A stretch of 64,000 nucleotides of DNA from Hirundichthys speculiger (lineage: Eukaryota; Chordata; Actinopteri; Beloniformes; Exocoetidae). The notes under the pieces were generated by a model, which saw nothing but the letters and a program-made list of their open reading frames with translations, was not told where the DNA came from and did no database searches. Below, one piece after another: positions 21,525 to 33,100 of the stretch. Positions within the stretch are counted from its first letter, which is position 1. Every line of letters begins with the position of its first letter. A program made the position numbers and the translations under genes. The stretch lies in the NCBI GenBank assembly GCA_018398805.1, contig JAGFBZ010000170.1, positions 1 through 64,000 of the forward strand. Reading direction: 5' to 3'.

Positions 21525-24500
21525 TCATGCACCACGGGGCTACATCAGCTGAAGAGCCAAAAATGAGCAGTTCCTCCGACGACCACCAGGGGCTGGTTTC
21601 TAAACTGACTCGCATGTCACACCCTCCCGTCCATGGCGCCCTCCAGTCCATCGTGCCCTCCAGTCCATGGCGCCCTCCAGTCCTCGTGTCTCTGTCTTCT
21701 TTCCACTGTGAATAATAGATGAGGAGCTGTGATGCGTCACTCCTTCTCCTCTTCTGTTACACGCTGACCGAGAATCTCCGGACGTCTGATCAGCTTAGTT
21801 TCGTTCCTCCATGTTTCTGTTTCAGTCCTAAAGCACTGGGGGGGGGGGGGGGGATTTTAAAGGGACAAAGGGATTTTGGTGACATCTTGTGAGTGTTCCA
21901 ATGACTTTGTTTGAATTAATTGAAGTGAAAGCATCAATTACATATTACCGTGTTTTCTGGACTATAAAGCGCACCTGAATATAAGCCGCACCCACTAAAA
22001 TTTAAACGAAATATATATTTTGTCACCGGCCGCCGGTATCCAGGCTGAGAAATAAGATATTTACATCGAAAGATTTTGTACCATAAGTGTTTATTCACAT
22101 ACCTGAACTGAAAACGGCTGAAAAATCGATACTCGATAAAATATCGATTATATATCGCAGAATCGATAAAATCGCTCGGCTCTAATCTTCATACAAACTG
22201 ACTCGGAGTGTCGGGATGTGGGATTGAAGAAGCGGAGGTCCTGGTACCCGACAGTTGGGACGCACCGCCGCCCCCAGACGCCTCCGAGCCCAGAGATGAC
22301 GGCGGCACCTCAGCAGACGTTTCCGTAGCAACTCCTCGTCCACGTAGTTGAATCAGCTGTTATTTCCGTTAGTCTGGAGTAGTTTCATGAGGACGTGTGT
22401 CTCCGTTACCTGTTGACATCACGTGCATGAAATGTCACCTTCTTAATACCACTGAAATGTCCCCATATCAATGTTTTGTTTGTTTTTTTTTTCGGTTGCA
22501 GGGCTGAAATACAAAAATAGATGCACATAAAAAGATCTGAGATGAAGCTGAGGAGAAAAACAACGTAGGTGGTACGATTCATCAGGGACTGTTTTCTGCG
22601 GAGGAACGATACGAGCGCGGTGTTGGCGTTTCTGGCAGCAGGACGCCATATTGAGGGTTGAGTCAGAGTGCTGATCGGCCGGTCTGTTCGTGGGAAGGAG
22701 AAAATCTGTCGGCCGGCGCCGAGATGTGGTTCATGTCAGGGTTTTCTGACGTTAAGGCTGAGAAGTAAAGCGGTTCAGATAATCAGATAATAATAATAAA
22801 GTTCAGGACGAAGGAGCTGAGAGGAGAGGAAAGATGTCCCATTGTTATGGAGCCCCATTTGCGTCATAATTCAATCAATAAATGAGTCTATTATTATGAA
22901 ATACAGGCGTTTACTATTATGAAATATTTCCCATTATTATGATAATGATTTAATTTTTCATAAGAATGAGTTTTTACATAATAATGGCTTTGTTTTTCAT
23001 AAGAATGATTTGTGTGTCAATCACAGCAGAGAGGGCGGAGCCATTTATGTGATTGGCTGCTCTTTCATTCAGGCATAAGCAACAGAACAGTGAATATCGA
23101 TAGTGGCCGAGAGGTGCAATGTATATACTCCAGGCCAGTAGGTGGCAGAATGCACCTCAGTTTACGGTTAAAAGTTGACATCGACTAAGAAACGTCAAGT
23201 TTTCCCGTAGCTCAGTCCAAGCTGCCATAGCTACAATCGGACTAGGAGCGCACCTTGATGACGCCACGGCCCGCTGCTAACGGGACCTCACGGCCAAAAC
23301 TAGTCGATGTCAGAGCGTAGAATGGAGAAGGATCAGCCAATGAGTGTGCAGGTCAACCACTGGCCCCGCCCACTGGCAAAATGTCATTATTATGTAAAAA
23401 ACTCATTCTTAGATAAAAAAAGCTATTCTGAAATAAACTATTATGCATTAAACTAGGCTTGGGCGGTATCCAAATTTTGATACCGTCAAACTTCCCTCAC
23501 ATTTTACCGGGGTATACGGTATTCCCGCGACTATATAGGCGAACACACACCGCTAGCGGACGCCGCGCGTCAAACAGCCGCTTTTCACTGTAGTTTTAAC
23601 TGTTCCTGCCGAGGAAATGCTGCCGAGGTGTGTGTTTGCTGAAACGCGCTTTATAGTATTTATAGTAAAGTGTCTGATGCTGGACGTTTCACCTCCTATA
23701 AATTCTTCAACATAAAAGTCCAACATTATTAGTTTAAATAAAAGCTTTTATTATGAAGCAGCAAACTCAGGAAGTGTTGTTTTCATCGTCAGTACCTTAA
23801 CAGGACGAGTCAAACCGAGATGAGCTGCAAGCGAACACGAATAAACGGTAAAATAAAGCAGAACACACAGCGATACAGGAGAGAAACTAAACTTTAAACC
23901 ACAGAAATCAATTCATTGCATTTTTTTATGACAGTATTGAAACTGATACCGCTGCTATTTTTAAATACCGGAAGTAAACGGTATTACCGTAATACCTCCC
24001 AAGCCTACAATAAACTAAGATTAAATAATAATAAAGATATATTTCACAGGACATGATGTAATTATGCAATAATGTATAACAGGTATCACCTTTGTTCCAA
24101 ATAAAAATTTGAATTAAAAAAAAAAAAAAAAAGAAATGTAAAAAAAAAAGTAATTTTTGTCTTTTTTTTTCCAAAAAAAAAAAAAAGAAGATATATTTCA
24201 TAATAATTACATTTTTTTTTCATAATAATGGGAAACATTTCATAATAATTAACGCCTGTATTTCATAATAATCGACTCATTTATTCATTGAATTATGACC
24301 CAAACGGGGCTCCATAGACTGTAGCTGAACTGTGTTGACAGACGGTGGTTTCTGGAAATGTCCCTGAGTCCATCAGTGACGTCCAGGAGACAATCATGTC
24401 TGTTTAATTCCTGGAAAGTTCACATTTTTCACAGACTGGTGGACATCTGCCCATTTTTGCGTCAGTCTCCTCCTCTCTAAGATGATCTTTTCATCCAGTC

Positions 24501-25175
24501 ATGTCACCGACCTGACAGTTAACCTGATTAATCGTAACTTACGGTTAACCTGATTAACCGTAAGGTACGGTTCCAGCCTCTTTCAGCATTTGAAATGTTT
24601 TTCTGTGTTCCATTGGGACTAAAATGAGGGTTTTTAATCATTCGCCATGTTTCTCTGACTCTCTGCAGTACTGCCTGTGCATGACCGAAGGAATCCTGCT
24701 CTTCTCGGCCGAGGGATCCCCGTTCTGCTTCAAGTCCCGGAAGGGTAAAGTCCGCCTGCACTGGTTCTGTCAGGCCCTGGCCCTGATCGCGGCGGCCACC
24801 GGCCTCGGCTTCATCGTCGCCAGCAAGAGCGTGTCGGAGCTGCCTCACCTGGCCACCTGGCACAGCCTGCTGGGCGTCTGCACGCTGGCCGCCAGCGCGC
24901 TGCAGGCGGCGTGCGGCGTCGCCGTCACCTTCCACAAGCGGCTGCGGCTGTCCACGCCGCCGCCCAGGCTGAAGCTGTACCACGCCACCTGCGGCCTGGT
25001 GGTCTACCTGCTGGCCACCGTCACCGTGGTGGCGGCCATGTTCTCGGACTGGTTCCAGGCCACCATTAAAGGGCCGGCCTGGTGGGCCTTCCTCCTGCTG
25101 CCCCTCTTTCCCGCCCTGGTGGTGATGAACCAGATCACCAACGCCTACCTGCCCCGCAAGAAGCTCACCAGCTAG
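16916..25175 (+). CDS. cyb561d1: cytochrome b561 domain-containing protein 1 (3 exons)
   Basis: Complete gene: exons 16916-17072, 21432-21469 and 24669-25175, phases consistent, 233 residues (the human protein is about the same length). Family members are multi-pass membrane haem proteins thought to move electrons across membranes; the partner of D1 is not established. Exon 1 gives the first helix and SRPGT. The 38-nt exon 2 gives SLFSWHPVCMSVA. Exon 3 gives the remaining helices. Histidines 58 (SWHP), 96 (RLHW), 130 (TWHS) and 170 (LYHA) sit at the positions expected for the two haem groups. The tail RKKLTS has the basic PRKK of the family. The start follows family length; its context (CGTCATGC) is weaker than the upstream ATG at 16864. 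The stop codon lies in a 15-bp tandem repeat. Intron 1 and intron 2 are full of transposons. Confidence 0.93.
17954..18713 (+). mobile_element. family C transposon, copy C2 (inside B1)
   Basis: Begins CAGTGCGTTTACATGGGAAG and ends CATGTAACCGCAGCCAGTG. The ends are imperfect inverted copies (GTTTACATG against GGTTACATG), with AATTCGGAATTAA motifs inside each. Comparing with intact B copies (CTCCATGTCTG) shows it is inserted there. Target duplication cannot be fixed. Holds the Myb/SANT-like ORF. Confidence 0.85.
18258..18497 (+). CDS. Myb/SANT-like ORF of family C, copy C2
   Basis: 79-codon frame MAARSKRCSRAEMIYLINSL...[20 protein letters not shown]...ATQVKNKWN, then a hydrophobic tail ending FVFFQ-stop. 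An in-frame ATG also exists eight codons upstream at 18234. The last bases TTTGTTTTCTTCCAG look like a splice acceptor and AAT|GTTGTT could be a donor, so the frame may be one exon of a larger parent gene. DNA-binding role is inferred from the fold-like pattern. Confidence 0.6.
   Translation: MAARSKRCSRAEMIYLINSLEELEIIKRTDGRKHKNCELFKVVAARLNEGGFTDRDATQVKNKWNVVANRVVAKFVFFQ
18839..19268 (+). mobile_element. family D fragment, copy D2
   Basis: Right-hand part of family D in reverse of D3-D5, from the GCGTCATCAAGGTGCGC block to ACGGGGCTCCATA. Lacks the first inverted arm. Abuts truncated B1. Confidence 0.7.
19520..20335. repeat. 18-bp minisatellite, about 45 units
   Basis: Unit GACGTCTCCAGTCTCAGA with variants GGCG/GGGCG and TCGGA; a few units have 1-bp inserts or a TAGT insertion (20203-20230). 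Nearly every unit contains CGTCTC. Minus-strand frames reading LETPPR are by-products. Lies in cyb561d1 intron 1. Confidence 0.95.
21004..21200 (+). repeat. family K repeat, copy K1
   Basis: Contains AGAAACAAAATTTT...CGGCCCCATTG and CCATAACTTTTTGAGTTATC, shared with K2 at 26771-27137. Shorter than K2. Class not determined. Confidence 0.6.
21484..21523 (+). repeat. (CA)20 just after cyb561d1 exon 2 donor
   Basis: Perfect CA run starting 14 nt downstream of the exon 2 splice donor (GTAAGT at 21470). Confidence 0.95.
21857..22185 (-). mobile_element. family G repeat, copy G2 (interrupted)
   Basis: Reverse copy of G1 (AAAGGGACAAAG...ATCGCTCGGCTCTA). Its middle is replaced from about 21948 to 22115 by another repeat beginning ACCGTGTTTTCTGGACTATA, containing AAGCGCACC and ATAAGCCGCACC, a motif common in fish repeats. 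Confidence 0.6.
22846..24316 (+). mobile_element. family D transposon, copy D3 (E inserted)
   Basis: Starts TATGGAGCCCCATTTGCGTC and ends AACGGGGCTCCATA. Split by element E at 23454-24007. Flanks CATTGT and GACTGT match only 4 of 6. Confidence 0.8.
23454..24007 (+). mobile_element. family E hAT-like MITE inside D3
   Basis: Ends TAGGCTTGGGCGGTATCC and AATACCTCCCAAGCCTA are inverted. The flanking 8 bp are CATTAAAC (23446-23453) and CAATAAAC (24008-24015). Other D copies carry an uninterrupted CATTAAACTAAG at this place, confirming the insertion. Confidence 0.88.
24317..24668 (+). other. end of cyb561d1 intron 2
   Basis: No repeat family recognised. A GTTAACCTGATTAAYCGTAA motif is repeated twice near 24518-24562. 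Confidence 0.4.
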
Positions 25176-25250
25176 AAGCTCACCAGCTAGAAGCTCACTA
25201 GCTAGAAGCTCACTAGCTAGAAGCTCACTAGCTAGAAGCTCACCAGCTAG
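25161..25250 (+). repeat. 15-bp tandem repeat containing the cyb561d1 stop codon
   Basis: Six head-to-tail units AAGCTCACYAGCTAG. In the coding frame each unit reads Lys-Leu-Thr-Ser-stop; the first unit is the real C-terminus and stop (25173-25175). Units differ only at ACC/ACT, a synonymous position. Confidence 0.95.
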
Positions 25251-25595
25251 GTGGCCCGAAGGTGAGGGCAGACGGCTACCTGAAGGAGAGCCCCGAGGTC
25301 GGGACGCCACCAGACGAACCTGTCCAGCTTCAGGCGGAGCTTATGGACCAGACAGAGACGAGAGCCTCTAGTGGACGGTAGAGGAACTGCAGCGGATTTT
25401 GCACTACGTCTGCACTGAAAGTCTGGAGACTTGAACCTCCAGGAATCTGTTCGTCTGAGCTTCGGCGACACTTTTCCACCGGCCAGTGAAAACACTTCTA
25501 TTTATTCATGTATGTTTGTGTATTTTTTTTTTGCTTCAGATGCTACGTAAAGGCTTCTGATGGTGGAACTGACCGGTTTAGATCGGTGAAATATA

Positions 25596-25601
25596 AATAA
25601 A
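25596..25601 (+). terminator. cyb561d1 poly(A) signal AATAAA
   Basis: Canonical AATAAA about 420 nt after the stop codon. Confidence 0.6.
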
Positions 25602-25978
25602 ACTGAACAAAGTCCACCGTAATTCATTTTAGACACAAAGTTTGATCGAAAGCAGGACGAGATTTTAAGACGACTTGTTGAATTTTGATCCACTGAATCA
25701 GGTAAAAATCATATTAAAACCGGAAATGTATTCAAAGTTAGCATTGTTTGTTTTTTTTTCTTTTTCATCACATTTGCTGCAGAGCACTTTTGTTGATCTT
25801 CTAAACTGAATCAGTACCTGTCCTCCTCCCGCCTTTTCTTCCTGTTTCCCAGCTATGCCGTTTGTCTCGCTGTGTAATTCCACCACCAGCCTCTAGATGG
25901 CAGCGCCGGGTTTCCTCTTGTTTCCTCCCTGTCTGTAGCTCGGACACGGCAGCGGAGCAAATGAAGCGTTTTTTTTTT

Positions 25979-26005
25979 TTGTTTGTTTGTTTGTTTGTTT
26001 GTTTT
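25979..26005. repeat. (TTTG)n microsatellite
   Basis: About six TTTG units preceded by a T run, in the region between the convergent cyb561d1 and zbtb40 genes. Confidence 0.85.
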
Positions 26006-26367
26006 ATAACGTGAGGCGGCGCCGATAAATGTCGTTTCTCGGTCGCTTTTACAGACATCGCAGCAAACCGCCTAGCATGAGGACGAAGGAGTAGCAGCGG
26101 CGGGAAATATGAAGAAGAAGAGCAAATCTACTGAGCAGACCGGTCACGTTTTCTTGTGGTGCATTTAAACAGAGGTGCACATCGTGGACCGGAGCAGCTA
26201 TGATGCTAAGTTGATGTTAGCCAGTGTTGCCAGGTGGGAAATGTAGGATTATCGTACCAGAGACTCTAAATTATCGTATTTTGAGGGAAATTATCGTACA
26301 TCTGTCATAACCAAAATAACAAGCCTAATGATGCGCTAAAGTCAAGTATAATCACTCTAGTGATAAA

Positions 26368-26513
26368 TAGCGTCCCGACCGTGAGCGTCTCGTCGATTCG
26401 GTCCTGACCGGGAGTGTCTCGTCGATCCGGTGCGGACAGTGAGCGTCTCGTCGATCCGGTCCCGACCGTGAGCGTCTCGTCGATCCAGTCTCGACCGGGA
26501 GCGTCTCGTGGGG
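26368..26513. repeat. 29-bp minisatellite, five units
   Basis: Unit GTCCCGACCGTGAGCGTCTC + GTCGATCCG, five diverged copies. Flanks contain ATTATCGTA repeats near 26255-26295. Confidence 0.85.
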
Positions 26514-26770
26514 CGGTATGCAGCTGACCAATCAGCCCATTCAACCTATCATGCTAGTTGTTCTGAGACAAACACTCGGATCTCCCGCTCAGCAAAGCAC
26601 GATTGGCTGGAAACACGTCACATGGGAACAGATGCCTTCAGGGTTCACAAAAAAAAAAAAAAAACACACACTTTGACACACACTGAAAAATTGCTGAAAC
26701 CAAGAGAAGAGGGTTCACTCAGTTAAATTACACTTATTAATGTAATACAGTATAAAACAAGAAAAGCACT

Positions 26771-27137
26771 CGGAGAGCGCAGACCTCCGCCAAGCGCAAC
26801 AATTCCCCCGTAGAGCGATTTACAGATTGTCATAAAATCTGCCTTCTGGATCAGATCCGGATCAGCCTTTGAAATTTGATAGAGGTTCCCATTGTCAATC
26901 CCTGAGTCAAATTTCATGAGTTTTGGGCAATAACTAACGGAGATATTGAGAAACAAAATTTTTGGCCCCATTGACCGCAATGCTATGGAAAATTTGAAAG
27001 TGATCCAGAATCCAGGATTTCGGATCACACCCAAAATGAAATCAGTTCTTCCTTTTCAGATTTCTGACAACTTCTTAAAATTTCATCAAAATCCATCCAT
27101 AACTTTTTGAGTTATCTTGAACACAGACAGACAAAAT
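26771..27137 (+). repeat. family K repeat, copy K2
   Basis: Starts near GGAGAGCGCAGACCTCCGCC and includes TGGATCAGATCCGGATCAG, GGCCCCATTGACC and ACTTTTTGAGTTATCTTGAA. The longer copy of K1. This wording is frequent in fish genomes; I did not assign a class. Confidence 0.6.
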
Positions 27138-27742
27138 TGTGACTTTTTAATGCAAAAATTAGATGTTGAAAAATAACGAAGTTACAAAAGTGACTTTTTT
27201 TTGACAAGAACTCTGGAGTTTTGGTCTTAAAATCCTGACGTTTGCAGAACTGCGTATTTTCTGTTTAAAAGTCCAAAATTTTTGCTGTACAACTTTTTGC
27301 TGAGATGGTGAAATGGTCGTTTAGCCATCGTTCTTGGTCTGAGTTAAGACTTTAAATCCACAAATCAAATATATTTACTTTAGTTTTGCAGATATCAAGA
27401 TGTTCTTCTTAGTTCCCGTATATTCTGCTCAGATTTTCTAACTTTAACGTTGACTCACGGGTTTATTTTGAGTCATGTGTTCAGTCGTATAGCATTTTTG
27501 ATTTTAATGGCGACTAAAACTGCTGAGTGGAGCTTTGATGAAGCGACTCCAGGAGATGTTGGCGACTCCAGACGTGAACGTATGAAACTGGTGGAGACGA
27601 AGACGTCTCTGATCACCCTGAGCCTTTAACTTTCCATCTGTGCAGTAAAGAAGGACAAACATAACCGTATGTTGGAGGTGTGAATGCACCTGACCTGGTT
27701 CCTCTGAAATCACCTGCTGTTGACCACGTTCAGCCTCAGTTC

Positions 27743-28449
27743 TATGGAGCCCCATTTGGGTCATAATTCAATCAATAAATTAGTCTATTATTATGAAATA
27801 CAGGTGTTCATTATTATGAAATATTTGCCATTATTATGATAATGGTTTTGTTTTTCATAAGAATGATTTGTGTGTCAATCACAGCAGAGAGGGCGGAGCC
27901 ATTTATGTGATTGGCTGTTCTTTCATTCAGGCATAAGCAACAGAACAGTGAATATCAATAGTGGGCGAGAGGTGCAACGTATATACTCCAGGCCAGTAGG
28001 TGGCAGAATGCACCTCAGTTTACGGTTAAAAGTTGACATCGACTAAGAAACGTCAAGGTTTCCCGTAGCTCAGTCCAAGCTGCCATAGCTACAACCGGAC
28101 TAGGAGCGCACCTTGATGACGCCACGGCCCGCTGCTAACGGGACCTCACGGCCAAAACTAGTGGATGTCAGAGCGTAGAATGGAGAAGGATCAGCCAATG
28201 AGCGTGCAGGTCAACCACTGGCCCCGCCCACTGGCAAAATGTCATTATTATGTAAAAATGTATTCTTAAGTTAAAAAAAGCCATTCTGAAATAAACTATT
28301 ATGCATTAAACTAAGATTAAATAATAAAAATATATTTCATAATATTTACATTTTTTCATAATAATGGGAATATTTCATAATAATAAACATGTATTTCATA
28401 ATAATAGACTCATTTATTCATTGAATTATGACACAAATGGGGTTCTATA
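27743..28449 (+). mobile_element. family D transposon, copy D4
   Basis: Starts TATGGAGCCCCATTTGGGTC and ends TGGGGTTCTATA. A perfect 6-bp direct duplication CAGTTC flanks it (27737-27742 and 28450-28455). Confidence 0.85.
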
Positions 28450-28879
28450 CAGTTCACTTTCCATCTTTCAAATAAAAATATTTTTGCAACAAAAGTCGTC
28501 TCATAAAAAGGAAACCAGCCGCCTGAATCTTCCCTCCTCTGTTGCTCCTGAACGTGAAGGAGGAACCTCCAGCCGTTGTTCTCTGGAGAAGAAACTGAAC
28601 GTGGACCAGAGGGTCCGGTTAAAGGTCCAGGTCCAGTTCCTGCAGTCTGCAGATCCAAAAACACTCAGGACTCTATTTATTTATAGATATGGATCAATAA
28701 TGATCCATTCATGTGAACCAGATGTTCTGAAGCAGAGAAACATCTGCAGGAGCTGAAGACCCCTGATCTTCATTTAGATCAGATCATTAAAGGTTTGTTT
28801 CTAGCCGTTTGGTAAAACCACAGTCTGATGGGAGAATTAAAACCAAGAATTAGTAACTTTAGAAGCACAAATATATCCA

Positions 28880-29480
28880 GGAGAAAATTAGAAATTTTTC
28901 TGACTTTTAAAAAAAACTAAAATCTGAAAGACAACAAAAAAGAAATTCGGACCAAAAAAAAAGGGACAAATTTGAAAGGAACTGAAAAAAATCATTTGTA
29001 AAATAAAAAAAAAATCAAAACTATTTACTTTATAAACAGAAATTTCAGAGAGAAAATTCAGGATTTCTGACTTTATAAACTCAAATTTAAAGAAGAAAAA
29101 AGGCATTCGGACTAGTTAATCAATAAATAAAACACAAAAAAAACTCACATTTTGACCTTGAACCTGTAAATTTGAAAGAAAAAATACTAGAAATTTAAAT
29201 TGAGAAAATAAGATTTCTGACTTTATAAACTTAAAAAAAATTGAGGCAAAATTGAAAAATTATTAATTAAAAAAATTCTAAGGAAAAAAAACAAAACAAT
29301 TCAGACAGTAAATTTAAAAATAAAAATGAGAGAAAACTGAGGATTTCAGATTTTATGAACTCAAATTTGAAGAAAAAAAACACTTAATAAATAAAACACA
29401 AGAAAACTGACTTCATCAATTCTAGTGAATAAAAAAAATAAGACTTTTATGAACTCACAAAAACAAACAAACAAACAAAA
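28880..29480. other. A-rich intergenic stretch
   Basis: Strongly A-rich on the plus strand with loosely repeated GATTTCTGACTTTATAAAC motifs about every 130-170 bp (near 28894, 29063, 29213, 29341). Looks like a decayed tandem repeat. No gene seen. Confidence 0.5.
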
Positions 29481-29573
29481 AAAAAAACAGACTCAGATTG
29501 GCGACACCTGCAAGAGAAAACCAATGAAATGGGGTCCAGAAGCCTGCTGGTCTCTGTGGGACCCTGGACGGAC

Positions 29574-29660
29574 CCCGGCCTGATGGGAGGGGCCCCAGCC
29601 TGATGGGAGGGGCCCCAGCCTGATGGGAGGGGCCCCAGCCTGATGGGAGGGGCCCCAGCA
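29574..29660. repeat. 20-bp tandem repeat, four units
   Basis: Unit GGGAGGGGCCCCAGCCTGAT repeated four times with no change. Confidence 0.92.
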
Positions 29661-29715
29661 GACCCCCGAGGCCCTGAAATGGAAGAAGCCGGCACAGATA
29701 ACGGACCAAACTGAC

Positions 29716-29721
29716 TTTATT
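29716..29721 (-). terminator. zbtb40 poly(A) signal AATAAA (minus strand)
   Basis: TTTATT on the plus strand, about 390 nt past the zbtb40 stop codon. Confidence 0.5.
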
Positions 29722-30112
29722 GATTTGAAATATATATTATATCTGGTTATCGGAGGCGTCTACGATCTTCTTCTCCTAAATACCGTCTATGAGGTCACAC
29801 CTGTGTCTCCTGGACAACAACACACAGCTTCTACGGAAGCTTCCGGCTCACTGGACAAACACAAACTGAAGAGAACTGATCCAGATCAAAGACGAGTGGA
29901 CATGCGTGAGGACAGGACGCAGCTGAGGACGGTCCACAGACGGATCTGAAGCTCCAGAAGGTCACAAATGTCAGGAAGAGATCCGAACCAGCGATCTGCC
30001 CCCCCCCCCTGTCTGCAGCGCAGGACTTTTCTATTAATGCATATATCTTCACATGTATGACGTCAGCGTTCGTCGGGCTCTGACCCAGTCTCTGATCCAG
30101 AACTCCTCCCAG

Positions 30113-33100
30113 TCAGAAGTCCGGCGCCGGCGCTTTGTCCCCGCAGATGAAGGTGATGGAGTTGTTCAGCAGCTCGTACATGTTCACCTCCACCACCTTG
30201 GCCGACGACGCGTCCTCCCCTCCGTTGGCCAGGGCCACCAGCACCTGCTGGCCGGCCCTCAGCTGCTCCTCAGGTGGGACGTCTGGCTCCTCCCCCTCCT
30301 CTTCTTTCCCTGCCGCGTCCGTGGAGATCACCTGGTCGGGACAGAGAAGCCGCACACTTCAACGCTCGAGCGGTCGGCGAGCTTCACCGTGGTGGTGCGC
30401 CGCCGGAGCGGGTCTCACCGTGTAGGAGGTGGAAGCCTGCTGCTCCTCCCCGCCCTCCTGCTCCTGCGGCGGCGCCCCCATGTGGCAGGAGAGCAGGTGC
30501 TCGTGCAGCTCCAGCTGGGAGATGCAGATCAGCGAGCAGAGCGGGCAGTTGAAGGAGGCGGCGCCCTGGCCGGCGTCCTGACCGCACACGTGCGCCTGCG
30601 TCTTCTCGTCCACGCCCAGCTCCGCCTTGCAGTACAGGCAACGCATCGCCGACGCCTCGGAGTCTGCGGGGGGGGGGGAAGAAGGAGATCAGGAGATCAT
30701 CAAACACACTCCCATTCACGCTTAACGCACTTCATGACTTCTGGGAAGAAAAAAAGTAAGACTTTTTTTCACGTTTTCGGACGTTTAGTGGTTCATCCAG
30801 CAGTTTTTAACTCGGTGAAGACTGTTCTGATCCGAGACGAGACGAGATCAGAGCGCACCTCCAGAAGACTGGTCGTTAAATATGGAGCCCGGTTTGGGTC
30901 ATGATTCAATGAATAAATGAGTCTATTATTATGAAATACAGGTGTTTATGATGAAATATTTGCCATTATTATAATAATGGATTCGTTTTTCATAAGAATG
31001 ATTTGTGTGTCAATCACAGCAGAGAGGGCGGAGCCATTTATGTGATTGGCTGCTCTTTCATTCAGGCATAAGCAACAGAACAGTGAATATCGATAGTGGG
31101 CGAGAGGTGCAATGTATATACTCCAGGCCAGTAGGTGGCAGAATGCACCTCAGTTTACGGTTAAAAGTTGACATCGACTAAGAAACGTCAAGGTTTCCCG
31201 TAGCTCAGTCCAAGCTGCCATAGCTACAATCGGACTAGGAGCGCACCTTGATGACGCCACGGCCCGCTGCTAACGGGACCTCACGGCCAAAACTAGTCGA
31301 TGTCAGAGCGTAGAATGGAGAAGGATCAGCCAATGAGCGTGCAGGTCAACCACTGGTCCCGCCCACTGGCAAAATGTCATTATTATGTAAAAGCTCATTC
31401 TTATGAAAAACGAAGCAATTATGTAAAAGCTAATTTTTAGATTTTAAAAAAGCTATTCTGAAATAAACTATTATGCATTAAACTAAGTTTAAATAATAAT
31501 AAAAATATATTTCATAATAATTACATTTTTTTCATAATAATGGGAAACATTTCATAATAATAAACTCATTTATTCATTGATTTATGACCCAAACGGGGCT
31601 CCGTAGTTAAATCTTAATTAGCTCTGAAACAGCCTGAGGAGACGCACACAGACCCGCCGAGCTGCAGCAACATTAATGGCCTCGTGCTGCTCCATCAACT
31701 CTCTCGGAAGAACAGACGGCAACGACCGTGTTTATGACTAGAGTCGTTACACAACCGTGCAACGTGATCTCCCTCTCTCCGACGTCTCCTGCAGAGAGGG
31801 ATTAAAAATGTGTTTGAGGGATGGAGCTCTGTTGTTATTTCAGCTCCAGAGGCCTGTTTCAGAAATGAGATGAGATGAGATGAGATGAGATACTTCTGAG
31901 TATGTTGACTAGGGGTGAGTATTGGTAAGGACCTTGCAATACGATATGTATCATGATACTTGGGTCACGATACGATATTATCACAATGTCGCGATATCAC
32001 AATATATTGCGATTAAGGCTGGGCAACGATTAAAATTTTTAATCGCGATTAATCACATGATTTTTCTTAATCACGATTAATCGCATTGTATACGCAAAAT
32101 CAAATAATGAATTCAAAAGTAGTGTAAAGGTCACTTTTATTTAAATGTTCTGCTGCCATATGAACTAAAATGTCATAACATTTGTTGTTCAAACACTTTT
32201 AACATCAGCACTTGTCAGTAACACATATTTAGTATAAATCTCATCTTAAAAAATGTCAAATAAAATAAAGCTTGTTGCCACTGCCAGGACATTAATATCC
32301 TGTTTTTTTTTATAAAGAATTAAAAAAAAAGTCTACAAACAAAATCCAACAAAATGATTGTGTCTCAGCACAATCAGAACATTAAAACAGGTAATTTCTG
32401 AGGTAACAGCAGAAACTTTTAACGGGGAGTTCAACTTGTCAGTTGTTACAAATAACCTTGTTTCTGTTGAATCCTCCGTCTGGGAGAACTTTAAAATGAA
32501 AATGTCCATGTTAAAGTTTAGTAACTTTATCAATCTGTGTATCATTCGCTCTTTCCATTTTCAATTGTCAATCAAAAAAGTGATATTTTATTACATTTTT
32601 CATCTAACACAAAAAAATGCCTGTTTTTTTTATATTTCAATTTTAGACTTGGATCAAAAATAAGAAATTAAAAAACGGGCCACAGAACTGAATTTGTTTT
32701 ATAATCGAGGACTGGACTTTCTGTTGTCATTACACATCTGTGCCACTAGATGGAGCCGCACTGCAGTAACCAGCTAGAGAACAGCAGGACAGTGAACACA
32801 TGGAGCAGATCTGATGGAACATGGAGGAATGACCACAAAGTTTTGTTGCGGTGCAGGATTTTATTTCAAACAGAATTGTTAATATTGCTACCAGTTGTTA
32901 CCTGAACTGTATACAGATTTTTATCGTTGTTCATGTCTGTTTTAGGTTTTTTTTTCGCATGTTTACCTGCCAATTCTCTTCCAGTTCCGCAGCAGCCAGT
33001 AACAGACTTTTCAAAATAAAAGCATGTGAGCAACATGCGTTAACGTGCGATAAAATAAATGTCGGCGTTAATAAATTAATGCGTTAACGCGATAATAACG

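Noticed and set aside
24528..25310. 260-codon minus-strand frame opposite cyb561d1 exon 3
   Set aside because: Antisense shadow of a GC-rich exon, low-complexity GELLAGELLA from the 15-bp repeat.
30053..30904. 283-codon plus-strand frame opposite zbtb40 exons
   Set aside because: Antisense shadow spanning an intron of zbtb40; no homology recognised.
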